A stretch of 64,000 nt of DNA from Closterium sp. NIES-65 (taxonomy: Eukaryota; Streptophyta; Zygnematophyceae; Desmidiales; Closteriaceae), in contig CANXME010002011.1 of assembly GCA_948144175.1 (NCBI GenBank), forward strand, positions 124,001-188,000, read 5' to 3'. The first letter of the stretch is position 1, and every line of letters starts with the position of its first letter. The position numbers and the translations under genes were made by a program. The notes beneath the pieces are model-generated. The model did not search any database, was not told where the DNA came from, and saw only the letters and a program-made list of their open reading frames with translations. Below are positions 13,066-23,437 of the stretch, in pieces.

Positions 13066-13191
13066 TGAGAAAACTGAAACGAGAATGAAATGACTAAGTG
13101 AAAGTTGGGTACAAATGCAACCCTAGAAAGCTGTACCCCATATGTGCTACCCCACTATAGCCTACAACAGCTATGTCATACAAGTCTGACA
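13066..13191 (-). repeat. 5' LTR of copia B
   Basis: 126 bp partner of 5618-5743. The PBS adjoins at 13065 and the target duplication CTTGT follows at 13192-13196. Confidence 0.9.
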
Positions 13192-13196
13192 CTTGT

Positions 13197-14115
13197 CTGG
13201 TCCTATTACCAATCCAGCAAGGGCGTGGGAGGGTCGCAAGCATCATCGGTCATCGACGCTCGCGAATGAAGAGCGCTCGCTGCACTTCCTGCACATGTGC
13301 GGCTCCTTCCGCGTTTCGGTGGTGGAAGCGCTTATTTCGAGCGTTTTTCTTCCGCCGAGTCACGTGGCTGCGCTTGTCTGGTCCTATTACCAAGCCAGCA
13401 AGGGCATGGGAGGGTTGCAAGCATCATCGGTCATCGACGCTTGCGAATGAAGAGCGCCCGCTGCACTTCCTGCACTTGTGCGGGTCCTTCCGCGTTTTGG
13501 TGGTGGAAGCGCTCGTTCCGAGCGTATTTCTTCCGCCGAGTCATGTGGCCGCGCTTGTTTGGTCCTTTTACCAAGCCACCACAGGCGTGGGATGGTTGCA
13601 AGCATCATTGGTCATTGGCGCTCGCGAATGAAGAGCGCCCACTGCATTTCCTGCACATGTGCGGCTCCTTCCGCGTTTTGGGGGTGGAAGCGCTCGTTAC
13701 GAGCGTTTTTCTTCCGCCGAGTCACGTGGCTGCGCTTATCTGGTCCTATTACGAAGCCAGCAAGGGCGTGGGAGGGTCACAAGCATCATCGGTCATCGAA
13801 GCTCGCGAATGAAGAGCGCCCGCTGCACTTCCTGCACATGTGCGGGTCCCCGCGTTTTGGTGGTGGAAGCGCTCGTTCCGAGCGTTTTTCTTCCGTCGGG
13901 TCACGTGGCTGCGCTTGTCTGGTCCTATTAGCAAGCCAGCATGGGCGTGGGAGGGTTTCAAGCATCATCGATCATTTGCGCTCGCAAATGAAGAGCAACC
14001 GCTGCACTTCCTGCGGCTCTTTCCGTGTTTTGCGGGTGGAAGCGCGCGTTCTGAGCGTTTTTCTTCCGACTGGTCACGTGGCTGTGCGTCTCTGGTCCTA
14101 TTGCGCTTCTCTAAC
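13197..14115. repeat. 181-bp satellite array, right part
   Basis: About five monomers. The ctcgcgaatg landmark recurs at 13259, 13440, 13621, 13802 and 13981; the last interval is shortened to 179. This is the continuation of 5123-5617. Divergence rises towards 14100, as expected at an array edge, and the repeat stops near gtcctattgcgcttc. Confidence 0.88.
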
Positions 14116-14264
14116 ATTATCAATGGCCGAAACCCCAAAACCCTCAAAAATATTTTCAATTGCATTTCAGCCGTCGGATTCAGCTGATGTGAAGATCTAC
14201 GGCATCCTCTCTAGTGTGGGGTCTGTTTTTAGTACAGGGCTGCCTTATTTAGAAGATGGGAGAG

Positions 14265-14537
14265 TGTAAAGAATTACATTTCCTTACTGTACTCGCACTT
14301 TATCGAGTACATCCCGAGGGTCACGCGGCGAACCTGTTCGGCCTATTTCGTCGGCCTAAGCACTCCCGAGTCGGCCCCCCCTTTAATCGCAACCATCACC
14401 TAGCCATCTTCTCCCTACCTTTCCGCCTAGCTAGGATTTCCCCTATTTAGTTGTGCCATTCTCATTGTATCGTCATTCAGTAGTCAACCATTCTCGTTAT
14501 TCGTTTTACTGCGCACTCTGCAAGTTCATTCATAACA
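14265..14537 (+). repeat. Diverged solo LTR of a gypsy element, upstream of RRP40
   Basis: 273 bp starting TGTAAAGAATTACATTTCC and ending TTCATTCATAACA. Both ends match the gypsy LTR of this window (read on its minus strand: TGTAAGGAAATTCC... and ...CACTCATAACA). The inner part is only loosely similar. No primer binding site follows, hence solo LTR. I see no clear 5-bp target duplication, so it may be old or recombined. It lies 243 bp upstream of the RRP40 start codon. Confidence 0.55.
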
Positions 14538-14779
14538 CTAGTGAGCATATGCACGGTATTGCCGCCAACATCTGAGTCTCGTGTCACGTAGTCCGAAGCA
14601 TAGAACTCTCATTTTCAACAGCAGAAGCCTGAGCATAACGGGTTAGTGCAAGGAGACTTACACCATTCGGCGCTAACTCGAAATCCGTGTCGCTTGCGTA
14701 ACGAGGTAGTGCAAGTACTGCGCGAAAGCTCCCCGTCATATCGCGTGAATCCCGTTTCGTAAACGATCGCGAGAGAGCG

Positions 14780-17700
14780 ATGCACGACGACGCTGACGTA
14801 GGCGGCTCCGCAGATGGGCAGCCCGACGCAAAGGCCGGCACATTATCCCCGTTTGTAGGCCAGATCATGGTGCGTTTACCGGGTTAGTGTTTGCTCTCAT
14901 TAATCTCATTCAGGACTCTTCTGTGCCACCATTTCGTCGTGGTAACATTTCGCATTTCGTCATGTGTCTCTAAATTAGGGTTACTGCCGTATCCTGTGTC
15001 CTGTGCTCGCCCGCAGGTGCCTGGAGACGTAGCGGTGGATCTGAAGCAGGTCACGTCGTCCGTGCTTAGAATCGGACCCGGCCTCCGACAGGTGCGCGCT
15101 GGAATCTCTGTTGCATAGAGCGCTTTGAGTTGACTAAAAAAGGTCCGTGTGAGGTGAGCCGATTTTTTAGTCGACTCAAGAATCGGTCCAGGCCTCCGAC
15201 AGGTGCGCGCTGGACTCATTGTTGCATGAAGCGCTTCGAAGCAACAATGGTCACTCAAGTCTCACGCAGGTCCCTCTTCCCCGCTGCTTGTTGCTCTTCA
15301 CTTCGCAGTACTTGAGCACATCTCGCGCTCCCCAGCCACATGCTACCAACCAACCCACCCTCCCACCCCTACATGCTACCCGTTTTCTTGCTCTTGCCCG
15401 GCAAGCTGGAGGGTGACATGGTGGTGGGCATGCGAGCGGGGCGACTGAAGCTTGCGTCTTCCCCTGTGCCACCCGCCTACCCACTCATCTACCCGAACCC
15501 ACCCACGCACCCACCCTCCCATCTCCGTATCCTTGCCCGGTGAAGCAGGAGGGTGACATGGTGGTTGCCATGAGAGCGGGGCGACTGAAGCCCGCAGGGA
15601 AGAGGAAGCTGTGGGTGGACTGCAGTGTGAAGCGCGTGAGTGGGATGGCGTGTGCGTGTGAAGGTGTGTTAAGGTTTGTGAGGAAAGGGCCTGAGTAGTG
15701 GGGAAGAGGAAGCTATGGGTGGACTGCAGTGTCAAGCGCGTGAGTGGCATGTGCGCGTGATAGTGTGTGGAGGTGATTGAACCTTTGTGAAGGTGTGTGA
15801 GAAAAGGGCTTAAGCAGCAGGGAAGAGAAAGCTGTGGGTGGACTGCAGTGTGAAGCGCGTGAGTCGGTGTGGGAGGGTTGTTGGGGTCCAGTGGGTGAGT
15901 CGGTGAGTGGCATGTTTGAGGAATCCAGTGAGTGAGTGGCATGTGGGTGTGATTGGGGCTGCAGGCAGCGGGGAAGAGGAAGCTGTGGGGGGGATGCAGT
16001 GTGAAGCGCGTGAGTGGGACATGCATGGGAATGTGTGCGGTGTAGCAGATAAAAACATCAGAATCGCATGCATGCCGTTTTTATCTGCCTCCTTGTCTGC
16101 ACTGCATGTCAGCATCACCTCTTTCCCTCTCCCCCCCTTCCCGCCTTCCTTTCCCCAACCTTCTTTCCCCTCGCAAGCCACAAATGCAATAAATGGCCCA
16201 ACGTGCCTCTGCGCTTCCCTATGCAATGTCACACTACCCATTGTCCCTTCTCACCATCAGTACACGCCTGCAGTGGAGGAGGCAGTTATTGGCATTGTGA
16301 TTGATAAACACATGGAGGTATGCTCTCCTGGCTGTCGCCCTCAATCTTCTTATCTGGAATGGTCACTTTATCTCAGTGTCACACCCCTCAATATCACTTG
16401 TCGATACCACACCGCACCATCAGTACACGCCTGCAGTGGAGGAGGCAGTTGTTGGCATTGTGATTGATCAACACACGAAGGTACATTTGGTTTGTCAAAT
16501 GAGTAATGCCCTGCCCACCCCCATGCCCTCTGCCCACCACCAGAACCTAGACGTGGACATCAAGGGCCCAGGCCTCGCCATCCTGTCAGTAGATGTGCTT
16601 GTCTGTCAATGCGTATTGCACATGCCCCATGCATTCTACCCCACACCCCCCCCCCCCGCCTTCCACCAGAACCTGGACGTGGATATCAAGGGTCCCGGCC
16701 TCGCTATCCTGTCAGAACATGTTCCCTCGTCAGACGCAAAATGCATTCCCCCCCTCACCCCTGCCATTCCCCATGAATTCTATCCCACCCTCCTTCCCGC
16801 CTTCCCCCAGAACCTAGACGTGGACATCAAGGGCCCGGGCCTCGCCATCCTCCCAGCACTCGCGTTTGAAGGCGCCACCCGACGAAACCGACCCAACCTG
16901 CAGGTACGGTTTGACCACCACCAGGTTCGGTCCGAACAGACCTGATGATACAGTACAGATCCGGGGTTCAGGGTATTGGGGTGCTGGGAGATGGTTATCT
17001 GTTCATTGGTGTTCTTGTGAGCTGTGGTCATCCTTTTGTTGTTCTTGAGATGCTGGGATAATGCTGGAACATTGTTGCGTGTGCATGTATGTGTGCATGT
17101 CTTCACCGATGTGTGCTTGTATTGACATGTGCGTGCATGTGTATGAACATGTGCATGCCATGCATGCAGATCGGGCAGGCAGTGTACACCCGAGTGGTCA
17201 AGACCCATCGAGATTCCGACCCTGAGCTCTCGTGTGTGGACGGTGAGTGGTGGTGAGGAGCGGTGGTGAGTGGCTGTGAGGGGGACCCTGTGTGTTCATT
17301 TGTGGTGAGTGGCGGATGGTGTGAGGTGGGAGGTCCTCACGTGGCCTGCCTTCTTTGCAAATTTATCCATGTCATCCCACTCATCCTCTACCTCTTGCCC
17401 TTTGTCTCTCTCCCTACCGCCCATCCATCTCGCAGCGAGTGGCAAGGCAGCAGAGTTTGGGCCACTGGTGGGTGGTCACCTCTTTGACTGCTCCACTGCC
17501 CTTGCTCGCCTGTGAGCCTTTCCTGCCATCCATGCATCCATGCGTATGCGTCCATGCATCCATGCATCCATGCCATCCATGCCAACCATGTCATCCATGC
17601 GTTCAAGCATCCATGCAACCATGTGTCCATGCGTCCATGCACTCATGCTCTCCGAACCAAGCACACATCTCTCCATGCATCATATTCCAGTTGTCCCCAA

Positions 17701-18063
17701 TTTGTTCCCATTTGTGTTTGTGGGTTATTCTGTTCCCAGCCTCTTGGCAACACCAACAGCCCCTGTATTGAAGGCACTTGATGCTGCTGGCTTGGCCTTT
17801 GAAATTGCTGTGGGCCTCAATGGAAGAGTATGGGTGAGTTGCGTGACCTTTGGCACTCTCATTGTCGTTGCAGTTGGGGCTGAGTATGAATGACAACGGC
17901 TTGTTTTGATTGTTTCGGTTGTGCTGTGCTGGTGTGCTTTCAGGTGAAGGGGGACACAATAAAGAACACAATTCTTGTTGCCAATGCAGCTCAAAATTCC
18001 GAGTTCCTTTCTGCTGTGCAGCAGCGAGCGATGGTGAAGGAATTAGTCAGGCTGTCACTATGA
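14780..18063 (+). CDS. RRP40: Exosome cap subunit Rrp40 (EXOSC3), nine exons
   Basis: RNA-binding cap subunit of the nuclear and cytoplasmic RNA exosome, which feeds RNA to the degradation core and is needed for 5.8S rRNA 3'-end maturation. Exons: 14780-14869, 15017-15091, 15549-15635, 16261-16317, 16811-16903, 17170-17242, 17436-17511, 17740-17833, 17944-18063. Together they give 765 nt and 254 aa, close to plant and yeast Rrp40. Evidence: VPGDVAVDL and RIGPGLRQ in the N-terminal domain, VDIKGPGLAIL followed by AFEGATRRNRPNLQ in the S1 domain, and the Rrp4/Rrp40 KH signature GLNGRVW near residue 213. All introns are GT-AG. The start ATG opens the only exon that splices in frame to VPGDV. Odd: exons 2, 3, 4 and 5 each have extra partial or complete copies in the introns. 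Exon 4 has a full second copy (16424-16480), so two isoforms are possible. Confidence 0.9.
15068..16010 (+). repeat. Echoes of RRP40 exons 2 and 3 within the introns
   Basis: The 3' end of exon 2 with its donor (from 15068) is repeated from 15179 at about 85% identity over 65 bp. The first 42 nt of exon 3 occur earlier at 15409-15450. The last 39 nt of exon 3 plus the donor (15597-15635) recur at 15701-15739, about 15820-15858 and 15971-16009. Each copy keeps the exon edge and GTGAGT. The copies lack the rest of the exon, so they look like local duplication products and not normal alternative exons. Confidence 0.85.
16261..16903 (+). repeat. Duplicated RRP40 exons 4 and 5
   Basis: Exon 4 exists twice (16261-16317 and 16424-16480). 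Both are 57 nt, phase 0, with AG and GT borders; they encode YTPAVEEAVIGIVIDKHME and a version differing in four residues. Exon 5 (16811-16903) is preceded by two copies of its first about 36-45 nt (from 16544 and from 16680), each behind an acceptor-like cag but without a matching donor or the AFEGATRRNRP half. Confidence 0.88.
17520..17670. repeat. CCATGCAT-rich microsatellite in RRP40 intron 7
   Basis: Irregular array of ccatgcat, ccatgc and tccatg units just after the exon 7 donor. It is open on both strands by chance. Not a gene. Confidence 0.75.
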
Positions 18064-18086
18064 CCATAACAATGCTTCTACTTTTA

Positions 18087-18842
18087 GGGCGCGTGTGGTC
18101 TGTTTAGAAGTTCAAAATAAAGTTCGAACTTTAGGTGGTTACCCTATTCGCTAATTTCATGAAGGGTGCTTCGCGAACCAAGCATTGTATGGGCTCTGCA
18201 AAAGTTCGAGTTTGAAATATGAACTTGACTCGAGTCGGAGGCGGGAACGTGCGTGCGCACGTTCATGCGAGCGTGTGTGATTTGCAGCACGTCCGAACAG
18301 CTGGCGAAACGGGCGAGCGCTTGGCCAGTGCATGAAGTTGCACAACGAAGACACCCCACAATTCGTGCACACAGTGGTAGCCACGTGTCCAGCATCGTGG
18401 CACATTCGAGCATGATGTGGCAACGCGTCCCCCTGCCATACGATGCCGAGAAAGCGGACCAGCTGTAGGGTTGTCATGTTGGGCGAATGACGAGTATACA
18501 AGGTGTTGCCACGGGGGCTATTTGTACCCTGGTTACACACTCGGCGCGGAAGGTGAGTTGGAGCTCTAGGTCCTTGTAAACCGAGGCGCAAAATGTTGAC
18601 GTGGCGCACTGTCAAGACGAGCGAACCGGGTAACCTATGATGTTGACGTGCGGCTCGGCTCGTTTTTACAAGTTCGAATGTCGGGGTTCGACCTTGTATG
18701 TGTGTGTGATTTTTTACAGTGTGGTAAGCCCGATGTGCGAACTTCGATAGAAGGAAATTCGAACTTCTTTCGTTGTAAGTTCAAAACTTAAATTCGCCCT
18801 AAAAACATAAACTTTTACAAATTTCAAAGATCACACACGCCC
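18087..18842. mobile_element. TTA-flanked TIR element (PIF/Harbinger-like, non-autonomous)
   Basis: 756 bp bounded by imperfect terminal inverted repeats: GGGCGCGTGTGGTCT on the left, and GGGCGTGTGTGATCT read inward from the right (13 of 15 matching). It is flanked on both sides by TTA (18084-18086 and 18843-18845), the target preferred by PIF/Harbinger elements. The interior is rich in GTTCGAAC-type palindromic bits and has no transposase frame. It begins 24 bp after the RRP40 stop codon, so it probably supplies the 3' UTR and polyadenylation region of that gene. It is followed almost at once by the gypsy block. Confidence 0.6.
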
Positions 18843-18871
18843 TTATGCTGTGGTGTAAAATATATCTGGTG

Positions 18872-19202
18872 TGTTATGAGTGCAATTGAGTGAACGAACG
18901 AGAATTGCACTATCGAAGCAAGAGTACAATGAGCAAAGGCATGAGCGAAGAATATATAGCGAAACTACAGTGGTAACGGTAATGGTCGCGCGACGAGCCT
19001 GGGACTGAGGTTGGGAAAGTGTCGAAGCGTAGGCCCGGAGCGCGGGTTACCAGCCGAGCCGTGAGGTCGGGATGCGATGTGCGAAATTGGCGGGATGATG
19101 AATGATGCGATGGTCGCGAGTGGTAACGGTGCTGACTGAGGTGCTACAGTGATGTACGCGTTGAGCAGGGATGCGAAGTAAGGAAAAGGGAATTTCCTTA
19201 CA
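18872..19202 (-). repeat. 3' LTR of the gypsy element
   Basis: 331 bp. On the minus strand it starts TGTAAGGAAATTCC and ends CTCATAACA. The flanking TSD TGGTG lies at 18867-18871. Confidence 0.92.
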
Positions 19203-19229
19203 CTACCCCCCCTCCTAAGGAGGTCCTCC

Positions 19230-22193
19230 TTACGAGAGTGCGTGGACGTCTTTGAAGTTTCGGCTGCGCAGATATTCGGTGAGGACAGGGTGGTTTTCAA
19301 TTCTGTCCAGGGGAACCCAGTTGTCCTCAGTGGGTGTACGGTCTTTCCAGCGGAGCAGGAACTCGACTTTTCGAGCTCCTCGAGGGTCGCGAACTCTGTG
19401 GCTCAAGATTTTGTCGGGGGTGATGATGGGTTCGGTTGGCGGCCGTGCCATGCTGGATGGTCGATGTCGTGGGAGTTGGCTGGTGGATGGTACGTAAGGG
19501 CGAAGCAGGCTGACGTGGAACGAGGGGCTGACGTACCAGTCAGCAGGGAGGAGGAGGTGCGCGGTGACGGGTGTGATCATGTGGCTAATTCGAAACGGCC
19601 CACAGTATCGAGGGCGGAGTTTGGGAGTGATGGGCAGGCGGAGGTTTTGAGTGTCGAGTAAAACGAGGTCGTCGGGCTGATAAGTGACGGGTCTGCGGTG
19701 GCGATCGGCGTTGCGTTTAGCGATGATATTTGATTTTTTAATTGCTTCTGCCGCCCTGGTCCGTGTTGCTTGCAAAATCTCGGCGAACTGTTGTGCGCGT
19801 GGAACGGGATTGTTGGGGTTTGGGGTCATGGGTACTATTGGGTCCTGTCCGTAGTTTAAGTAGAATGGTGACTGCTGGGTCGTGGCAGATGGCGCGTTGT
19901 TGTATGCGAACTCGATGAGTGGCAGCTGCTGCTCCCACGTGTTTGGATCGTCGCACGTGGCTCGAATCAGCTGCTCCATGGTCTGGTTTGTCCGTTCTGT
20001 CTGTCCGTCGGTTTCGGGGTGATAGGATGAACTGAATTGAAGTCGCGTGCCGAACTGCTGCCACAGGTTCCGCCAGAAATTACTGGTAAACTTCGTATCC
20101 CTGTCGCTGATGATCGACGATGGTATCCCGTGCAGTCGAACGACGGTGGTGATGAAGAGTCGGGCTGTTTCCTCGGCTGTGATTGATTTCCTGCATGCTG
20201 CAAAATGTGCCATTTTCGTCAGTCGATCGACGACGACCAGGATCGCGTCATTCCCACTCGCCCGAGCTGGTAACCGCGTGACGAAGTCCATCGTCACCTG
20301 CTGCCAAGCACGCTCTGGAGGCGGGATGGGTTGTAATTGTCCCGCCGGTCGCTTCCTGCTTGACTTCATGAGCTGGCAAGTGGGACACGATGCCACGTGT
20401 CGTTGCACGTCGGTCAACATTTTTGGCCAGTAGTAGTACCGTTGCAGCTGCTGCCGTGTTTTTTCTACTCCAAAATGTCCCGAGGTAACTCCGTCGTGTG
20501 CCTCCTGTAACAGTAGTTCCCGTAATAGTGTGAACCCTGGTACCCAGATGCGGTCGGTTCCAGCTTTTACGTAATAGACTCCCTTGGCTGCTGCAAATTG
20601 CTGTGAATTTCCTCCTGTGAAGAATGGGTCTCTTTGATATCCGTGGGTAAATAGTCCTGTCAGTAGCGGGCTGGTCTGGGCGAGTAGTATCGCATGGATC
20701 TGGGCAGTGGGGCGGGTCAGTGCGTCAGCGATGCTCGAGGCTCCTTTTTTATATGTGACCGTATAGTGAAAATTCGACTCGAGGAAATCGAGCCACCGAA
20801 TCTGTCGTGGGTTGAGGTGGGGCTGTGCGCGGAGGTACTGTAGGGATCGATGGTCTGTCCGTACTGTCACGTCTGCGCCGGTCAAGTAGCAGCGCCAAAC
20901 TTTGAAGGCATGCACGATCGCGACCATTTCGCGGTCGTGTATCGGGTAATTTCGCTCAGGTGGATGTAGCTTGCGTGATTCGTAGGCGATGGGTTGGAGG
21001 CCGTTGCCGAAGTCCTGTAACAGTACTGCCCCGATGGCGATGTCACTTGCGTCTGTAACCACTTCGAAGGGGCGGTGTGGGTCAGCGATGCGTAGGACGG
21101 GTGGTGAACAGAGAACCTCTTTCAGGGCAGAGAAGGCAGCATGCTCTTTCTCCCCCCACGTAAAAAGGACCCCCTTACGCAGTAAATCAGTGAGCGGGTC
21201 TGTTAAGCGCGCCATGTCGGGGACGAACCGACGAACGTAATTAACAAACCCTAAAAAACTCTGTAGTTCCGTGATGTTCGTCGGGGGATGCCACGCTTTT
21301 ACCGTATCCAGCTTCTTGGGGTCAATCTCAACCCCAGCCTCCGAAATGACGTGACCTAAAAACTCTAGCCTGTCCCGAAAAAACTCGCACTTGGAGCCCT
21401 TGGTGAGTAACCGATGTGCCTCTAAAATTTTAAAAACTGCTTCGAGATCTACTAAGTGCTGCTGCTGGTCCCGACTGTAAACGAGGATGTCGTCGAGGTA
21501 AACTATCACACATTTATCTAAAAGTGGCCTAAACGCCTCGTTCATGGTCATCTGAAATGTTGCAGGCACGTTGGTCAGCCCGAAAGGCATCACCGTGTAC
21601 TCGAATGACCCGTACCTAGTCCTACATGCTGTCTTGGCGCAGTCTGATGGTTCGACCCGAATTTGATGGTAACCTCCCCGTAAGTCGATTTTCGAAAATA
21701 CTCGTGCGGTTCGCAGCTGGTCGATCAGTTCGTCGGCGCGGGGGATGGGGTATCGCGATTTGACGGTTACCCTGTTAAGCGCTCGGTATTCGATGCACAT
21801 GCGAAACCCTCCGTCTTTTTTCGGTGTGAACAGTATTGGTGCGGCGAACGGTGACGAGCTCGGTCGGATAAACTGCTTCTCTAACAGGTAATCTAACTGC
21901 TTCCTTAGCTCGTCGAGCTCGGGCTGTGTCAGTCGAAATTGGTGCTGTACAGTTGGCTGTGCCCCCGGTTCTAACTCGATCCTATGGTCATGCGCCCGCT
22001 GAGGTGGCAGCCCTTGCGGTAAGTCATCCGGAAAGATACCCGGGAACCGTTTCAGTAGTGCCTGTAGTTCGGGCGGTACGGCTGCCAACAGCTTCTGCAA
22101 ATCACTCGGCTGCTCCTCTTTTTCAACTAATGCGATATCCACTGCGTACACGTCAGCTCCAGCAGCGACAGCCCGTTTCATCGTGATGGCGTT
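19230..22193 (-). pseudogene. Gypsy pol, 3' part: RT, RNase H, integrase, chromodomain
   Basis: One open frame on the minus strand, from the copia C junction to the stop at 19230. In order: RT with the catalytic IVYLDDILVYS (near 21520-21480) and FSKIDLRGGYHQIRV upstream; RNase H (VTDASDIAIGAVLL, near 21060); integrase zinc-binding part (HFGVEKT, CPTCQLMKS, near 20370-20480) and DDE core (MDFVTRLP, SDRDTKF, HPETDGQTERTN, near 20300-19960); C-terminal chromodomain-like segment (FLLRWKDRTPTEDNWVPL, near 19330). No internal stop is seen. The frame is intact apart from the copia insertion, and removing one TSD copy joins it in phase to 29676-30313. Confidence 0.9.
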
Positions 22194-22322
22194 TGTCAGA
22201 TTTATATGACATATTTGCTGTAGGCTATAGTGGGGTAGCACATATGGGGTACAGGGTTTCTAGGGTTGTATTTGTACCCAATCTTTCCTTAGTCATTTCA
22301 TTCCTGTTTTCCTTGCTTCACA
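22194..22322 (+). repeat. 5' LTR of copia C
   Basis: 129 bp, TGTCAG...TTCACA, identical by eye to 29547-29675. Confidence 0.92.
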
Positions 22323-22429
22323 TGGTATAGAGCGGGTCCTGCCTTAGGACCGTTTTTTTAGGGCCCACCGAAGCGCGCCCCGAGGCGCGCCCTTTTTTTT
22401 TTAGCGACCCCTCGGGTCGCCTTTTCCTT

Positions 22430-23340
22430 CGCGGCCCCGCTGTCCCTCAGACGCGGCCCCGCCACCTCTCCTGATCGCGGCCCCGCCGCCTGCTTGACGC
22501 GGCCCAGCCGCCTCCCCTGACGCGGCCCCGCCGCCTCCCCTGACGCGGCCCCGCCGCCTCCCCTGACGCGGCCCCGCCGCCTCCCCTGACGCGGCCCTGC
22601 CGCCTCCCCTGACGCGGCTCCGCCGCCTCCCCTGACGCGGTCCCGCCTCTACTGCCGAGGCCCCGCCGCCGCCTCTGACGGCCCCGCCGCTGCACCCTAC
22701 GGCCCGCTGCTGCATCCTGCCGGCCCGCCGCCTCACCTGACGGCCCCGCCGCTGCTCCTGCCGGCCCGCCGCTGCTCCTGCCGGCCCGCCGCTGCACCTG
22801 CCGGCTCGCCGCTGCACCCAGCGGCCCGCCGCCTCTGACGGCCTCGCCGCTGCACCTGCCGGCCCGCCGCTGCACCCTACGGCCCGCCGCTGCACCCTAC
22901 GGCCCGCCGCCTGCACCTGCCGGCCCGCCGCTACACCTGCCGGCCCGCCTCTGCACCTGCCGGCCCGCCGCTGCACCTGCCGGCCCGCCGCTGCACCTGC
23001 CGGCCCGCCTCTGCACCTGCCGGCCCGCCGCTGCACCTGCCGGCCCGCCACTGCACCGGTCGACCCGCCGCTGCACCTGACGGCCCCGCCCCTGCATCTC
23101 CCGGCCGAGCCGCCCCAGCAGCCGAACCGCCCGGGAGCCGAGCCACCCAACGCCGAGCCGCCCGGGACCCGAGCCGCCCTGCCGCCGAGCCGCCCGGGAG
23201 CCGAGCCGCCCTGCACCCGAGCCGCCCAGCCGCCGAGCCGCCCGGGAGCCGAGCCGCCCTGCGCCCGAGCCGCCCAGCCGCCGAGCCGCCCGGGAACCGA
23301 GCCGCTGTGCACCCGAGCCGCCTGGTCGCTGAGCCGCCTT
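22430..23340. repeat. GC-rich tandem-repeat leader of copia C
   Basis: Three successive repeat blocks lie between PBS and gag. From 22450 to 22660 the unit is like GACGCGGCCCCGCCGCCTCCC. From 22680 to 23090 the unit is like GCACCTGCCGGCCCGCCGCT. From 23100 to 23330 the unit is like GAGCCGCCCGGGAGCCGAGCC. The blocks are not those of A or B. Confidence 0.85.
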
Positions 23341-23437
23341 TCTGCATAGCTGCACGACCTGCCCTGCCTGGTGAGCACAGTCCCACTGACACTGCGAGCC
23401 CTTTCCCTACTGCTTGCACTGCGTCGCTGTCGTCGCC

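Larger units (their letters stand above)
5618..13191 (-). mobile_element. Ty1/copia element B, full length, inactivated
   Basis: Complete minus-strand LTR element bounded by 126-bp LTRs (5618-5743 and 13066-13191) that differ at 3 positions. It is flanked by a perfect 5-bp target duplication CTTGT (5613-5617 and 13192-13196) inside the 181-bp satellite; removing it restores the monomer text. The primer binding site at 13053-13065 is one base short of the canonical initiator-Met site. A polypurine tract lies just inside the 3' LTR (near 5745-5755). The order is LTR, repeat leader, gag, protease, integrase, RT, RNase H, LTR. Confidence 0.92.

Noticed and set aside
13173-14269. Long frames across the 181-bp satellite
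   Set aside because: The unit is one base longer than a multiple of three and happens to lack stops in all frames; the products are rotated copies of the repeat with no family features.
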